NCBI GenBank assembly: GCA_932294295.1
Contig: OW028584.1
Coordinates: 12,454,438 to 12,518,437, forward strand
DNA: 64,000 nt
Source: Alitta virens
Lineage: Eukaryota > Annelida > Polychaeta > Phyllodocida > Nereididae
Direction: 5' to 3'
Shown here piece by piece: positions 48,801 to 57,180 of this stretch; position 1 is the first letter of the stretch, and every line of letters starts with the position of its first letter. The notes under the pieces were generated by a model. It worked only from the letters and a program-made list of their open reading frames with translations. It was not told the origin of the DNA and made no database searches. The translations under genes were made by a program, and so were the position numbers.

Positions 48801-49002
48801 TACTATGGTATCTGGGAAGTTGTGTGTTTATGACAAACATTTAATTTAATTTTTTAGGTACACTAACAATGCTGTCAACTTCTACATCTATACCTTGACA
48901 GGAAGAAAGTTTCGAAATGACTTGAGGAAATTATTCTGTGCCAATAAACCAGCAGGTCTTTCTAGAAACAACACTTCTTCTATCAGCACTGTCACTGGGT
49001 GA
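27487..49002 (+). CDS. class A (rhodopsin-like) G-protein-coupled receptor, five exons
   Basis: Exons 27487-27834, 44747-45155, 45879-45901, 47395-47552 and 48858-49002 total 1083 nt: 360 residues plus TGA, phases 0,1,0,2, all GT-AG. Residues 1-45 are a Ser/Thr/Asn-rich extracellular tail with an N-x-S site. TM1 has GN at 63-64, TM2 has LAVLD (D92), TM3 has C119 and ER (143-144) exactly 25 residues on. TM5 has P in SVLPFM. TM6 has LTAP in place of CWxP, and TM7 has NFYIY (320-324) in place of NPxxY. TM4 lacks the conserved Trp. The C-tail has FRNDLRKLFC and a Ser/Thr-rich end. It looks like an orphan or peptide-type receptor (GPR139/FMRFamide-receptor-like style); the ligand cannot be told. 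Confidence 0.85.
28130..28255 (-). repeat. dispersed repeat family D, partial copy (hairpin end)
   Basis: An inverted pair aggaaaaccacac / gtggttttcct followed by attccccaattaatttcagc. The same order occurs on the opposite strand at 56420-56520. Confidence 0.65.
28275..28515. repeat. degenerate short tandem repeat (ggcgacatt words)
   Basis: Repeating aaaaggcgacattcatact / ccaaaagggcgacacttac words with roughly 20-bp spacing. A similar but diverged run, ctcctttttggttgtctcc, occurs at 37225-37440. Confidence 0.6.
28615..28770 (+). promoter_or_regulatory. promoter-like segment (CCAAT and TATA boxes) beside the 51-bp array
   Basis: cattggccaatcc lies near 28648 and ctctctatataaccggggg near 28700, about 45 bp apart in a locally G+C-rich patch. 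This is the layout of a TATA-type polymerase II promoter or of a retroelement LTR. Transcription would run directly into the minisatellite. No matching second LTR was found, so its nature is uncertain. Confidence 0.35.
28793..33679. repeat. 51-bp minisatellite, about 95 units, with 408-bp higher-order repeat
   Basis: Each 51-bp unit contains agcaatcaactctaacctg followed by tgatcattg or tgatcatcg. It lies inside GPCR intron 1. Units vary at a few sites (catgatagcaa / cctggcagcaa; gatag / gaatg). At 32341, 32749 and 33157 the same eight-unit pattern recurs every 408 bp. Because 51 is divisible by three, one - strand frame stays open almost throughout, encoding a 17-residue repeat such as RLELIAILLSCLHINDH, broken by one TGA at 32282-32284. 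Variants are mostly non-synonymous and no start or splice site was found, so this is treated as non-coding. Confidence 0.92.
33680..34416. other. flank of the minisatellite, nothing firm
   Basis: The first ~150 bp are G+C-rich, with a tRNA A-box-like gtggtagctcagcttgg near 33690 and a C9 run. No B box was seen. The rest is A+T-rich with no gene. Confidence 0.35.
34433..34590 (+). mobile_element. SINE family S, near full-length, internally deleted
   Basis: Head ggcctagctcagtggtagc, degenerate B box (gatttcaattaccag) and a body missing the tgccatggtctctgcc part. It is flanked by a perfect 16-bp duplication tcaacaaatcaattgg at 34417-34432 and 34591-34606. Confidence 0.88.
34840..36120 (+). pseudogene. 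decayed fragments of an unrecognised protein-coding gene
   Basis: Several pieces look exon-like but do not join. 34890-34955 reads ANLDLFASACKKFVKSPRL. 35030-35110, after a tttctttcag acceptor, reads PMKLLEPLQVIEECLKWHQS. 35565-35712 and 35912-36120 form one frame across a SINE and read DGNIITVIAILLSTYYVFDL and then LQTLVPNESYKKTSTAFYDV, ending in TAA. Stops interrupt it upstream. The YYVFDLEYP block recalls a recurrent uncharacterised animal family (SAMD3-like), but that is recall and not proof. Confidence 0.3.
35713..35898 (+). mobile_element. full-length SINE family S inside the decayed gene fragment
   Basis: A complete head (ggcctagctcagaggtag, ggttcaattcccggtcaag), body and (ccca)n tail. 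The duplication ccac(c/a)tgatgga lies at 35701-35712 and 35899-35910. It splits a reading frame that resumes after the second copy of the duplication. Confidence 0.88.
36121..37204. other. intronic sequence with short gaacac repeats and a possible solo LTR
   Basis: 36680-36910 is rich in gaacac/gtgttc words also seen at 33955-34015. 36900-37135 has a TATA-like ccatataattccggg followed ~130 bp later by aaataaattcgtg, a layout found in LTRs. No matching second LTR or terminal duplication was found. No gene is seen. Confidence 0.3.
37225..37445. repeat. degenerate ctcctttttggt tandem repeat
   Basis: About ten spaced copies of gtctcctttttggt-like words. It encodes a spurious Val/Ser/Phe-rich frame. 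Confidence 0.7.
37490..37745 (-). repeat. dispersed repeat family D
   Basis: The reverse complement reads agcgggtgatacgggcc, aaaatgccgacgcgac, ggatttagctacataataaa and cgaagacgttcatg. The same modules occur in the same order at 56040-56330 with roughly 75-80% identity by eye. Confidence 0.7.
37746..39849. other. GPCR intron 1, no gene seen
   Basis: Mostly unique A+T-rich sequence. A short repeat cagccatccaacatac occurs two to three times at 39419-39495, and its complement appears once near 3072. The open frame at 38463-38714 has no recognisable domain. Confidence 0.35.
39850..40033 (+). mobile_element. 5'-truncated LINE 3' UTR (CR1-like family)
   Basis: Runs from tttataatgtaaggggtgtg through gtgcacatcccccacagtat to the tail aaatctaaaatctaaatcta. 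It is the reverse complement of 20594-20760, the 3' UTR of the LINE at 20590-22435. Confidence 0.85.
40034..41339. other. GPCR intron 1, no gene seen
   Basis: No domain-bearing frame or recognised repeat. Confidence 0.4.
41340..41491. mobile_element. MITE family F, copy 1
   Basis: A palindromic ~150-bp element with ends catggccaaatgtgc / gcacatttggccatg and interior aaacgcatggaaaatgcatgg / ccatgcgtttatcc. A second copy is at 61454-61595. No coding capacity. Confidence 0.75.
41492..42593. other. GPCR intron 1, no gene seen
   Basis: Short frames only; nothing recognised. Confidence 0.4.
42607..42794 (+). mobile_element. full-length SINE family S, consensus-like
   Basis: The best head in the window: ggcctagctcagaggtagc, cttccaa loop, gggttcaattcccggtcgag, with an intact body and (ccca)n tail. 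The duplication ccgttgaa(a/t)attc lies at 42594-42606 and 42795-42807, 12 of 13 matching. Confidence 0.9.
43446..43870 (-). repeat. dispersed repeat family B, long inverted copy
   Basis: tggggtaaatgtgtaacatg, ccaagccttatcatctcatc and ctggcagctgac, then tagcaacctattcctgac and gtcggcttacacctaccacc. These are reverse complements, in order, of modules at 10178-10640. Confidence 0.65.
43871..44746. other. GPCR intron 1, end
   Basis: No repeat or exon recognised before the exon 2 acceptor. Confidence 0.4.
44747..45155 (+). CDS. GPCR exon 2 (TM3-TM5)
   Basis: The acceptor is tttatttacag/gcccag and the donor is aatgcag/gttggt, a weaker donor than the others. It is markedly G+C-richer than its introns. 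It encodes AQCYAMFF, TLERMLAVTMPLKAK and the basic start of loop 3, RRQSRKRARI. Confidence 0.9.
45879..45901 (+). CDS. GPCR exon 3, 23-nt microexon in intracellular loop 3
   Basis: The acceptor is tctttttcag and the donor is gtaaat. With the split base from exon 2 it encodes DREGDADN, an acidic insert between the basic loop-3 segment and TM6. Exon 2 ends in phase 1 and exon 4 needs phase 0, so an exon of 3n+2 nt is required here, and this is the only fitting one seen. Short exons are easily missed by gene finders. Confidence 0.6.
46175..46327. mobile_element. foldback element, family G
   Basis: The outer arms tagagttggaaac / gtttccaactcta and inner arms aactccagatgacgtcatgg / ccatgacatcatctggagtt are nearly complementary over most of ~150 bp. 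The arm contains the palindrome tgacgtca (a CRE-type sequence). It lies in GPCR intron 3. One copy seen. Confidence 0.7.
46551..46664. mobile_element. foldback/MITE family H, copy 2
   Basis: Ends ggcattccaaatcgggccag and gcaatttggaatgctatcc, with interior gccgctgtcggtacaacatc. It is related to 1375-1471 and 47142-47256. It lies in GPCR intron 3. Confidence 0.75.
47142..47256. mobile_element. foldback/MITE family H, copy 3
   Basis: Ends agatagcattccaaatcagg and gatttggaatgctatcttgg, with interior gccaccgccggtacaacatc. It is close to copy 2 (46551) and about 140 bp before GPCR exon 4. Confidence 0.78.
47395..47552 (+). CDS. GPCR exon 4 (TM6, extracellular loop 3, start of TM7)
   Basis: The acceptor is tcttccaatttcag/ggcatc and the donor is ttatg/gtaatg. 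It encodes GITVMLVTVSFMFVVLTAP, then the loop and HHICHKLW. Phase 2 at the end splits W313. Confidence 0.88.
47553..48857. other. GPCR intron 4, no gene seen
   Basis: A+T-rich with a G-run near 48330. Nothing recognised. Confidence 0.4.
48858..49002 (+). CDS. GPCR exon 5 (TM7, helix 8, C-tail)
   Basis: The acceptor is aattttttag/gtacac. It encodes YTNNAVNFYIYTLTGRKFR, DLRKLFC (a likely palmitoylated cysteine) and a short Ser/Thr tail ending STVTG and TGA. AATAAA signals lie at 49271-49280 in the 3' UTR. Confidence 0.9.
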
Positions 49003-49757
49003 AGTTCCACAAGGTTTCATTCACTAGCCCCTGGTGGATATTTTACGAACCACTAATTGTGGCGCCCTCTTGCATTGCAATGGAACAATTATTACTTAAG
49101 CTTTCTAGGACAATGGATATCAGAAACGATATGGTGTTATTATTAATAAATTTTACGACGTATATTTACGATATATCATCTAAGCTAAAATGCTTAAAAC
49201 TGCTTGAGGCAGTAGTATTTAAATATTCAAAGACTGTGAAGTATCAAGACTTTAATTTTAATTTTTTTTCAATAAATAAATGTCGTTACATTTATGCAAT
49301 GGAGTTTTTATGCTAACGTGTTGATTCATTATTAAGTATAATTACATGTCATAAATGGGTTCCAATTTTCTTTTAATTTTTTTTTCAGAAAATTGAAGTA
49401 TTGTAGCATCGGTAGCCAAACTGTTTCCTTTATTTTCATCAATTTTATTTAACTAACGAAAAGACAAAAAAATATTTACAAATGTATGCAAGGCATCCCC
49501 CAAATTGCATTTTATTATGAATTATTTGTCATAAAATTATTTAAAAAAAAAACCCTGCAGCTGACCTTAGGTATATGTATCTTCAGCCTGCTGGTAAAAC
49601 CTTCTGTCTCCATTTTTCATGAAAATGTGTTTTTGGTGGAAACTGAATGTAGCTAGTGTCAAATTTCACTGTACAACTTTAAACGTCTTTAACGGGATAT
49701 GCCACAGATTGTCCAGCTGATCACCTGACTATACAACAAAAGCTGATATAACAGTCT
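49003..49757 (+). other. GPCR 3' UTR and downstream sequence
   Basis: Tandem AATAAA signals at 49271-49280 probably end the transcript. The open frame 48999-49316 overlaps the stop and is not expected to be translated. Confidence 0.45.
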
Positions 49758-49760
49758 AAG

Positions 49761-50172
49761 GGGGAGTTCACACTATCATGGATAAGATCTACGTATGACA
49801 ACGGATGGAATTTTTTTTATACCCTTGCTTATCCTTGTCCATTCGTGATTTCACTCGCCGAGCGTTTTACGTATACTCGCGCTAATTCGCAGATCACTCC
49901 TGGTCGCGCATGTCCACTCACCGACCAACGTGAAGAGAGGAAATTTTTTTAAACATATTTAAAAGTTTGGCGTTCTACGAGTAATTGTTTATATTAGTAA
50001 CGTAACTTGCTCAGGGGTCAGTCGGTATAATTATGTAGCCACTGTCCATCTGTATATACTCACCATTTCACTCGCGTGCACTCGTAGAACGCTCGTCAGA
50101 TGTACGTGGTCATCCCTTGGATATCCAAGGTCATACGTAGGTCTTTTACCTGATAGTGTGAACGCCCCTTAG
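49761..50172. mobile_element. foldback element, family A2 (TTCACAC ends)
   Basis: Left end taagggggagttcacactat with a following ctacgtatgac; right end gtcatacgtagg leading to gatagtgtgaacgcccctta. The terminal inverted repeats are ~45 bp. The interior is richer in CG words (cactcgccgagcgtttt). A truncated relative is at 53060-53200. The ttcacac terminus is shared with families at 26420 and 62226. Confidence 0.75.
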
Positions 50173-50521
50173 ACCTATTGGCGAACACAATACCAGAAAC
50201 TGCCATTTAATGTACAAGAGGCTTTATTTGAGTCCTAATATCCAATGGTCTAATTGCCCATGACACTGCAACAGACAGGAAGACATTTGTACATACAAGC
50301 TTATACATTGCCTAATTATATAAGAATTATTGATCTGCAATATGCGTTATAATCCATTTATAGCAAATACTTCAACATTCAAAAGATGCATAAGTTGCAT
50401 ACCTTTTTTGGCAGTTTTCTATCGCAAAATCTAGAGGCCTGATGTCTTAACTTTTTTGAGGAAGCAGCTTTAACAACATTCTGCCTGCTTCTACAGACTC
50501 TGATTGACAAGTGTCAGAGGA

Positions 50522-50637
50522 TGGGTGAGATGGGTGATTAGGGCTTTACGTCCTGTATTTCTGCACCTGATGGGCTAATTAGGACAGGGAGGGACCATGG
50601 CAATGAGATGAAAGATGAAACAGCCATCCAACTTAGA
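50522..50637 (-). mobile_element. SINE family S, 5'-truncated, inverted orientation
   Basis: The complement gattagggctttacgtcctg through cagccatccaactta. A ~14-15-bp duplication (acaagtgtcagagga) lies at 50507-50521 and 50638-50652. It is the only family S copy on the - strand in the window. Confidence 0.88.
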
Positions 50638-50652
50638 ACAAGTGTCAGAGGA

Positions 50653-51095
50653 AATGTTTTTAGCAATACAACAGAAGTGCGAAATATACAAACAGACTGA
50701 AACACTGAAAACTGACAATGAAATATGCTGCTGCAATTATGAAACATCCAACTCAGGTTGTTTGTTATTTGGTGAGGTCATCACTGAATTGTTCAGGGTC
50801 CCTGGTCAAGACCAACCTCGAATTTTGCTAATAAGCTTGGATTAAGCAGAACTAACGTCAGCAATAAAGGAATGAAGAATTCTATTAGACATACATGCAA
50901 CGAAAACTGGAAATATGCTTGATTCTATGATTGTATGTGAACTAACAGATGACAGGGATAAGCTTTCTGATACTGTCCTGACAACGAGTGATGCAATCAC
51001 CATTATTAATGACCTTTGTGTCTATTGAACTCTGTTTTCTTCATTTTAATTTTTCTTTTTAAAATTTTACAAGTGAACAAATTTATGTACGAATA
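50653..51095. other. intergenic, nothing recognised
   Basis: A+T-rich; no domain-bearing frame. Confidence 0.4.

Positions 51096-51097
<2 letters not shown>

Positions 51098-51140
<43 letters not shown>
51098..51140. repeat. (TA)n microsatellite
   Basis: About 20 uninterrupted TA dinucleotides. Confidence 0.95.
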
Positions 51141-51144
<4 letters not shown>

Positions 51145-51175
51145 TGGACAGGCAAACTGTCTGCTTCATTCCCTT

Positions 51176-51242
51176 CACCAAGATGGATCCAATGATCCAC
51201 CAAGATGGATCTAATGATCCAACAAGATGGATCCAATGATCA
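51176..51242. repeat. ~21-bp tandem repeat, three units
   Basis: caagatggatccaatgatcc repeated three times with a single-base variant. Confidence 0.85.
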
Positions 51243-51611
51243 TCAAGTACAATACAAATGTTGAACTAAAGTATCTTTGTACATTGACATAAATTGTCAA
51301 TATAATTAGTTATTTAGTAACACCTAATGTTGAACATCATCAAAGAACATGTATAAAGGCACACAATCAAATTGAAATTATAGAAAAAAGCTAAGCAACA
51401 ATTTGAATAAATCACAAGAGAAACCTTATCTTGATTCAACTCTGTGAATTATAATATGAAGGAAAATTTTTTGAGTTTTTCGGTGAGCTGCAAGGAGTGA
51501 CAAGCAGGCTAAGTGCCTGGTACCATGGACAAGTGCTGCTAGACCTTAAATAAACAAAAACAGACCCCTTCTAATTTTACACAAATTTTATTCATAATCT
51601 TGATTCTTAAC

Positions 51612-52605
51612 TTAGTCTGTGGATTGGGCGTTCAACATGTTTTGGCTGAGAAACACACCGCTTGCTGACAACCCGGAGTCTCCAAGAAGTTCTGTGACCT
51701 TTCTAACTAGGTTATCTGACCCAGGATAAACTTTCACAATCTTTCTAAGCTTCCATTGGCAACGAGGTAGCCCATCGTCAACAATAAGCACAATATCACC
51801 TTGCTGCACTTTACGACGGTTGTGACACCACGTCTGTCTCTCCTGCAACTGAGACAAATACTCCTTTCTCCATCTCTGCCAAAACATATAACAAAGATGC
51901 TGGACTCTCCTCCATCTTTTTCTACAGTACTACTGAACTCCCCTGATGGAGGTGACACAATATCTGTCTTCATAGTTAACGAGTGATTGGTTGTCAATGG
52001 TTGTAGTGATGTAGGGTCATTTGAAGTGGTGACATCTGGTGGTCTACTGTTCACTATACTAGCTGCTTCACTCAACATGGTTCAGAGACTCTCATCATCT
52101 AACTGTCGTCCTTCTATGAGTAGAAGAGAAATTAGTACAATTCTGATGGACACAGAGATGGAGAAATTAGTACACTTCTGATGTGCAGCAGTTCAGCACT
52201 GATTATACGCTACTTCCAAATTGCTCACTGTTACTGGTGTCCTGTTCTTCATTTTCAAATTCTCAATAAAGAGATGCAAGCAGCTAATGAAGGCTTCACA
52301 TGTCTCCAGTTGAGTTGTGGTATATCTGAAAGTATGTCTGACTCAACTTGCATTGAGGCAAAACAAGTACCTTCACTTCAGGATTACAGTCATCCACAGC
52401 AGCATGGAAACGCTCTGCATCAGATATTGGATTCTCAGATTGCCACAAAAACATCGGCCAAGTGAACCAAATTGAGTTGCACAATGTTTGACCGTTGGCT
52501 CCTCTTGAAGCCAGATCAGCTGCATTTTCTTCAGTTGCAACATGAGCCCGATTCGTTGCACGCAGTTTGCTACACGCTTTCCAACTTTAATCCAAGGGAA
52601 AAATT
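51612..52605 (-). pseudogene. BEL/Pao-type LTR retrotransposon pol remnant
   Basis: On the - strand and in order: EENAADLASRGANGQTLCNS and FTWPMFLWQSENP (52570-52420), the segment after RNase H. Then MLSEAASIVNSRP and the block LTTNHSLTMK (52078-51990), the end of the integrase core. Then FWQRWRKEYLSQLQERQTW and GDIVLIVDDGLPRCQWKLRK (51890-51720), the C-terminal integrase-associated domain typical of BEL/Pao elements. These lie in different frames, so the copy is frameshifted. No LTRs were recognised. Confidence 0.8.
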
Positions 52606-52678
52606 TGAACCCACTACTTCCAACATTAAAAGCAGGCAACTTACCTACTGAGCTATCCTGGCAACACAATTTCAGAAA
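52606..52678 (-). pseudogene. tRNA-Lys(UUU)-like pseudogene or SINE head
   Basis: The reverse complement has A box gatagctcagtaggta, an anticodon loop cttttaa (UUU), and B box gtgggttcaaatttttccc at the expected spacings. Acceptor pairing is poor (gttgcca against an unpaired 3' end), so a functional tRNA is unlikely. It abuts the BEL/Pao remnant. Confidence 0.5.
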
Positions 52679-52984
52679 ATATTGTTAACTTCCTGACCTG
52701 GTTTTGTAGGGTTTGAGAACTGGGTTGTGTTGGAATTATGCATTTACAATGTAAGAAAACGCTTGTTTTTCATATTGTATTGGCAGGAATTTAAGTCATA
52801 TTTTTTAGCCACCATGGACAAAGAATTGGTTTAATGGTGAGCATTCTTGCACTATATGCAAGTCTTTGCCGGTGCAAAATAAATATTTGAATTTTACAAA
52901 AAAAGCTTCTGGTTTTATTGTTTACAGCTTATTGCATATTGACAAAATTTGTTATAAGGAGTCAAAACATTGATCATTGTTATA

Positions 52985-53056
52985 AATCATGAAATCTTTC
53001 ACAAGGGGATTTGAACTCACGAACTTGCAAACGGGAGACAAGTATGATATCCATTA
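52985..53056 (-). pseudogene. weak tRNA-like segment
   Basis: The reverse complement has atggatatcatacttgtctc, then gagttcaaatccccttgtg, resembling a degenerate A box and a fair B box. No clear stem set; probably a retroposed tRNA-like fragment. Confidence 0.35.
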
Positions 53057-53059
53057 ATA

Positions 53060-53215
53060 AGGGGCATTCACACTGTCCCGGATACCACCTATGTGTGACC
53101 ACGTATGAAAATATTTGTTTACTCTTGCTCATCCTTGGCCATACGTGGTTCAATCGCCGAGTGTTTTACGTATACTGTCGCTAATCCGTAGGATGCTCCA
53201 ATTAGAGTCGAAACA
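53060..53215. mobile_element. truncated foldback of family A2
   Basis: aggggcattcacactgtccc, cttgctcatccttggccata and cgccgagtgttttacgtata match the left half of the element at 49761. The right half is missing. Confidence 0.7.
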
Positions 53216-53332
53216 GTTCAAGAAAACCACAAATTTGTTAAAGAGAACAAAATTTGCCCGTCTAACTAATGCCAACTTTGAACGAGCCTAGAAGAGCACT
53301 TAAGCTTGCATTAAGGAATAAACATCAGCAAA

Positions 53333-53333
<1 letters not shown>

Positions 53334-53369
<36 letters not shown>

Positions 53370-53436
53370 CACTTCCTTAATTACTCACTTACTCACTCAC
53401 TCACTCACTTACTTATTTACTCACTTTACTTACTCA

Positions 53437-53474
<38 letters not shown>

Positions 53475-53592
53475 CATTCACTCACTTACTTACCTACTTA
53501 CTTACTTTCTACTTACTTACTTTCTACTTAATTACTTTCTTTCTTACTTACTTACTCACTCACTCACTTACTCACATACTTACTTACTTAAG
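53334..53592. repeat. (TTAC)n microsatellite, interrupted
   Basis: ttacttacttac and ctcactcactcac runs over ~260 bp. The Leu/Thr/Tyr-rich frame is a by-product. Confidence 0.92.
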
Positions 53593-54109
53593 CTATGGGC
53601 CTAACAACCAACACACGCCGTCATTTTGTTATTAAATTCATGAATATGTGCATGCTACTATGAGATCATTCTCACAGTCCATTAAAATGCAAATAGTTTG
53701 GGCAAATAAGCTCCTGGATCTATTTTATTAAAGCTATGGCAATACTCGTGTGATTAAAAGACGACAAATTTATTAATCTCCGGGGAATTTTTTTGCATGC
53801 GGTTCTTTTATCAGTGCAATTCAGCCAAGATAAATGGTCAGGCTGCCGTGGAATTCTAATAGACAGTATAAACACTGTAATTGCACACTGGATAGGAATT
53901 ACACGAGTTTCCCTGGAGAGGGTATCATGCCGTGAGGGGAATATCATGAATGAACAGCATGACTCACACAATATCAAACGTTATATGAAAAAGTTTTGTG
54001 TAAACAGTATGTTTAAATAGTCTCATAAGTACGGAAGCCATTTGAGGACATGAGAAAAAAAAAATTAAATTGTATAAACGATGTAGTAAATACTTTACTG
54101 TAGTAAATT

Positions 54110-54512
54110 GTATATACGAAATACTAAATTGTATATACGAAGTACTAAATCGTATATACGAAATACTAAATCGTATATACGAAATACTAAATCGTATATA
54201 CGAAATACTAAATCCGTATATTCGAAGTACTAAATCGTATATACGAAATACTAAATCGTATATACGAAATACTAAATCGTATATTCGAAGTACTAAATCG
54301 TATATACGAAATACTAAATTGTATATACGAAGTACTAAATCGTATATACGAAATACTAAATCGTATATTCGAAGTACTAAATCGTATATACGGAATACTA
54401 AATTGTATATACGAAGTACTAAATCGTATATACGAAATACTAAATCGTATATACGAAATACTAAATCATATATACGGAATACTAAATCGTATATACGAAA
54501 TACTAAACTGGG
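54110..54512. repeat. 21-bp satellite, left arm of the FB-like element
   Basis: About 19 units built from aaatcgtatatacgaaatac-type words. Single-base variants include cgaagtact. It gives a false seven-residue coding repeat (YIRNTKS). Confidence 0.9.
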
Positions 54513-54944
54513 CGTATCTTAGTTAATATTTGGTCTACTGTGATGTGCAACCCATGTAGAGACTCGTCTTGGGCAGGGCTATTTCATTAATAAAGTTAGA
54601 AAATTCTAGATACAGTTTGATCTGTGACAACGGCATGTCCGTATACCCAGCTTTTTCTATCAGGCCCCAGTCTTCCCTTCCCTTCTTAGTAGTATTTCCT
54701 GTAGTTGGGTTTACTATGTGATGTTGACTTTAATTGTACCATGCTACATTTTAATAATATCTTGATCCATGCTTATTGCATATTGTCAAATTGCATAAGT
54801 ATTACATATAACCTGCAATTATAGACCAAACATGGATGATATCAGGAAGGAGGACTTTAAAATGACTTTTCCGATCTATCTAGGAGGGATCCAAGATAGA
54901 TAGATAGATAGAAAGATAGAAAGATAGACAGGTGATAAATTAGA

Positions 54945-55085
54945 TAGATAGATATGGGAAATGCAGCCCTCTAAGGCAAGTATTTGCCGCTATCGAGGGT
55001 TGATTGATGAGATGAGAGGGAGGAGGAGTCCACCCATGTTACACTCTTACCCCATGGGTGGGGTCTTTTACTTGCCTTAGCATAT
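54945..55085 (+). repeat. dispersed repeat family B with (GATA)n leader
   Basis: gatatgggaaatgcagccct, ttgccgctatcgagggttga and gaggagtccacccatgttac. The same start, again preceded by (GATA)n, occurs at 56888. Confidence 0.75.
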
Positions 55086-55389
55086 GGACACTGACTGGTT
55101 ATAATTTATCAGGGCCCAATAGATTCCAATATTGCTCAAATAAAAGGGGAGGGAAGGAAAGGGAAAGGGACAGGGAAGGAAAGGGAAGACTGGGGCCTGA
55201 TAGAAAGAGCTGGGTTTAAGGACAAGGGTAATTAGGATGTCATATTGTGAAACAAAGTTATTCCCTTTGAGTGCTGTTGTGCTGTACTAGAATTTTCCAG
55301 TATAGAGTATTAAATAGCACTGTCCAAGGCGAGTCTTTAGATAGGTCACACATAATTGTAGACCAAATATTAACAAAGATATGGCCGGT

Positions 55390-55890
55390 TTAGTAATTTG
55401 TTTAACAATATAGTAATTCGTTTAAACGATTAAGTATTCCGTTTATAGAATTTAGTATTTCGTTTATAGAATTTAGTATTTCGTATATTCAATTTAGTAT
55501 ATTGTATATTCAATTTAGTATCTCATATATTCAATTTAGTATATTGTATATTCAATTTAGTATTTCGTATATACGATTTAGTATATCGTATATTCAATTT
55601 AGTATTTTGTATATACAATTTAGTATTTCACATATTTAGTATTTCGTATATACAATTTAGTATATTGTATATTCAATTTAGTATTTCGTATATACGATTT
55701 AGTATATCGTATATTCAATTTAGTATTTCGTATATTCAATTTAGTATATTGTATATTCAATTGAGTATATTGTATATTCAATTTAGTATTTCGTGTATTC
55801 AATATAGTATATCGTATATTCAATTTAGTATTTCGTATATACGATTTAGTACTTCGTATATACAATTTACTAAATCGTTTATACAATTTA
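55390..55890. repeat. 21-bp satellite, right arm of the FB-like element
   Basis: The same units as 54110-54512 in reverse complement. This array is more diverged (cgtatattcaatttagta variants). Confidence 0.9.
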
Positions 55891-56039
55891 ATTTTTTTTT
55901 TCTCATGTCCTAAAATGGCTTCTGTACATAAGGAACTTATTGAGCAATAAAAAAATAATAATTATAAAAGATTTTCTATTTGTACTTCCTTGTGTTCTAT
56001 GATGATGTCACTGTTTTTTTTGCCAATTGCAGCTTTATC

Positions 56040-56525
56040 ACCTGAAATACCGGGTGATACGGGCTGGGTGATCTGCATTTCATACCACACAGAATGACGT
56101 TCATGTAATGCCCAAATAAGGAAACTCAAGACGTTGCTATTTCCAAATAAGGACGAAAGGCAGTTAAAGGCTTAAGGCCGTAAAAATGCCGGCGTGACTA
56201 CAGTTGATGCTAAAGATTAAAACCAATCTAGTATTTTAAAAGTAGATGAATTTAGCTACACAATAAAATTTAAATTATAAAAATCGGACCGTAGTTGACT
56301 GAGTTATGGCTTCAAATAGACGCGAATCGAAGACGTTCATGACGCTGTTGACGCTGCATTTTAGGGGGCCTACTGTTTATTCAATAACTCCGTCAATTTT
56401 CATCCAATTTTAATGATTTAAAGTTCCAAATGGCTGAAATTAATTTGGGAATAAAAAGAAAAACCACACTCGTCCCAAATCTGTTTTGACAGATCAAAGA
56501 CTCGTGTGGTTTTCCTATGCATCTA
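56040..56525 (+). repeat. dispersed repeat family D, longest copy
   Basis: Begins near ataccgggtgatacgggc and runs through aaaatgccggcgtgac, ttagctacacaataaaa and gaagacgttcatgacg to the hairpin aaaaccacactcg / cgtgtggttttcc. Parts recur at 37490-37745 and 28130-28255 on the opposite strand. Confidence 0.7.
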
Positions 56526-56526
56526 C

Positions 56527-56640
56527 AACGCACTTCGCAATAGACAGAGGGTCATCAGCTGCTTATCCTCTCATCATTACGTCTGCATGTGACAGCTGAC
56601 CATTGACCTGATTTTAGAAGCATTGTGTTCACCGAGACAG
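56527..56640 (-). repeat. dispersed repeat family B, fragment
   Basis: ttatcctctcatcattacg, gtgacagctgacc and agaagcattg match 43490-43550. Confidence 0.55.
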
Positions 56641-56825
56641 TTGCATTTTCAGTGCTTTCGTCAGCTTTTCTGTCAGGTACATATTTCTGGGAAATGCAGG
56701 AGATGTTATTTTATTATTATTTTATAATTTTTAGCTCAAATGCCACTCGTGAGCTTCTCATAATGGCTTCCGATGGGGAATATAAATAACTTTAGGAGGC
56801 GTGTATTCGGAGAAAGTGCTGCATC

Positions 56826-57180
<355 letters not shown>

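Larger units (their letters stand above)
54023..55932. mobile_element. FB-like foldback element with satellite-bearing arms
   Basis: A ~1.9-kb imperfect palindrome. The outer ends agccatttgaggacatgag (54037) and ctcatgtcctaaaatggct (55902) are complementary and continue through an A/T run and ttaaattgtataaacgat. Next come oppositely oriented 21-bp arrays (54110-54510 and 55390-55880). The inner arms (gttaatatttggtctac, ctatcaggccccagtcttcc) pair over a further 150-200 bp. The loop (about 54690-55140) holds unique sequence, a (GATA)n run and a family B copy. Each 21-bp unit contains the 12-bp palindrome tcgtatatacga. No transposase and no clear target-site duplication were seen. Confidence 0.85.

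Noticed and set aside
54070..54522. 150-codon frame of YIRNTKS repeats, and the counterparts at 55620-55913
   Set aside because: Translation of the 21-bp satellite; symmetric frames occur on both strands.
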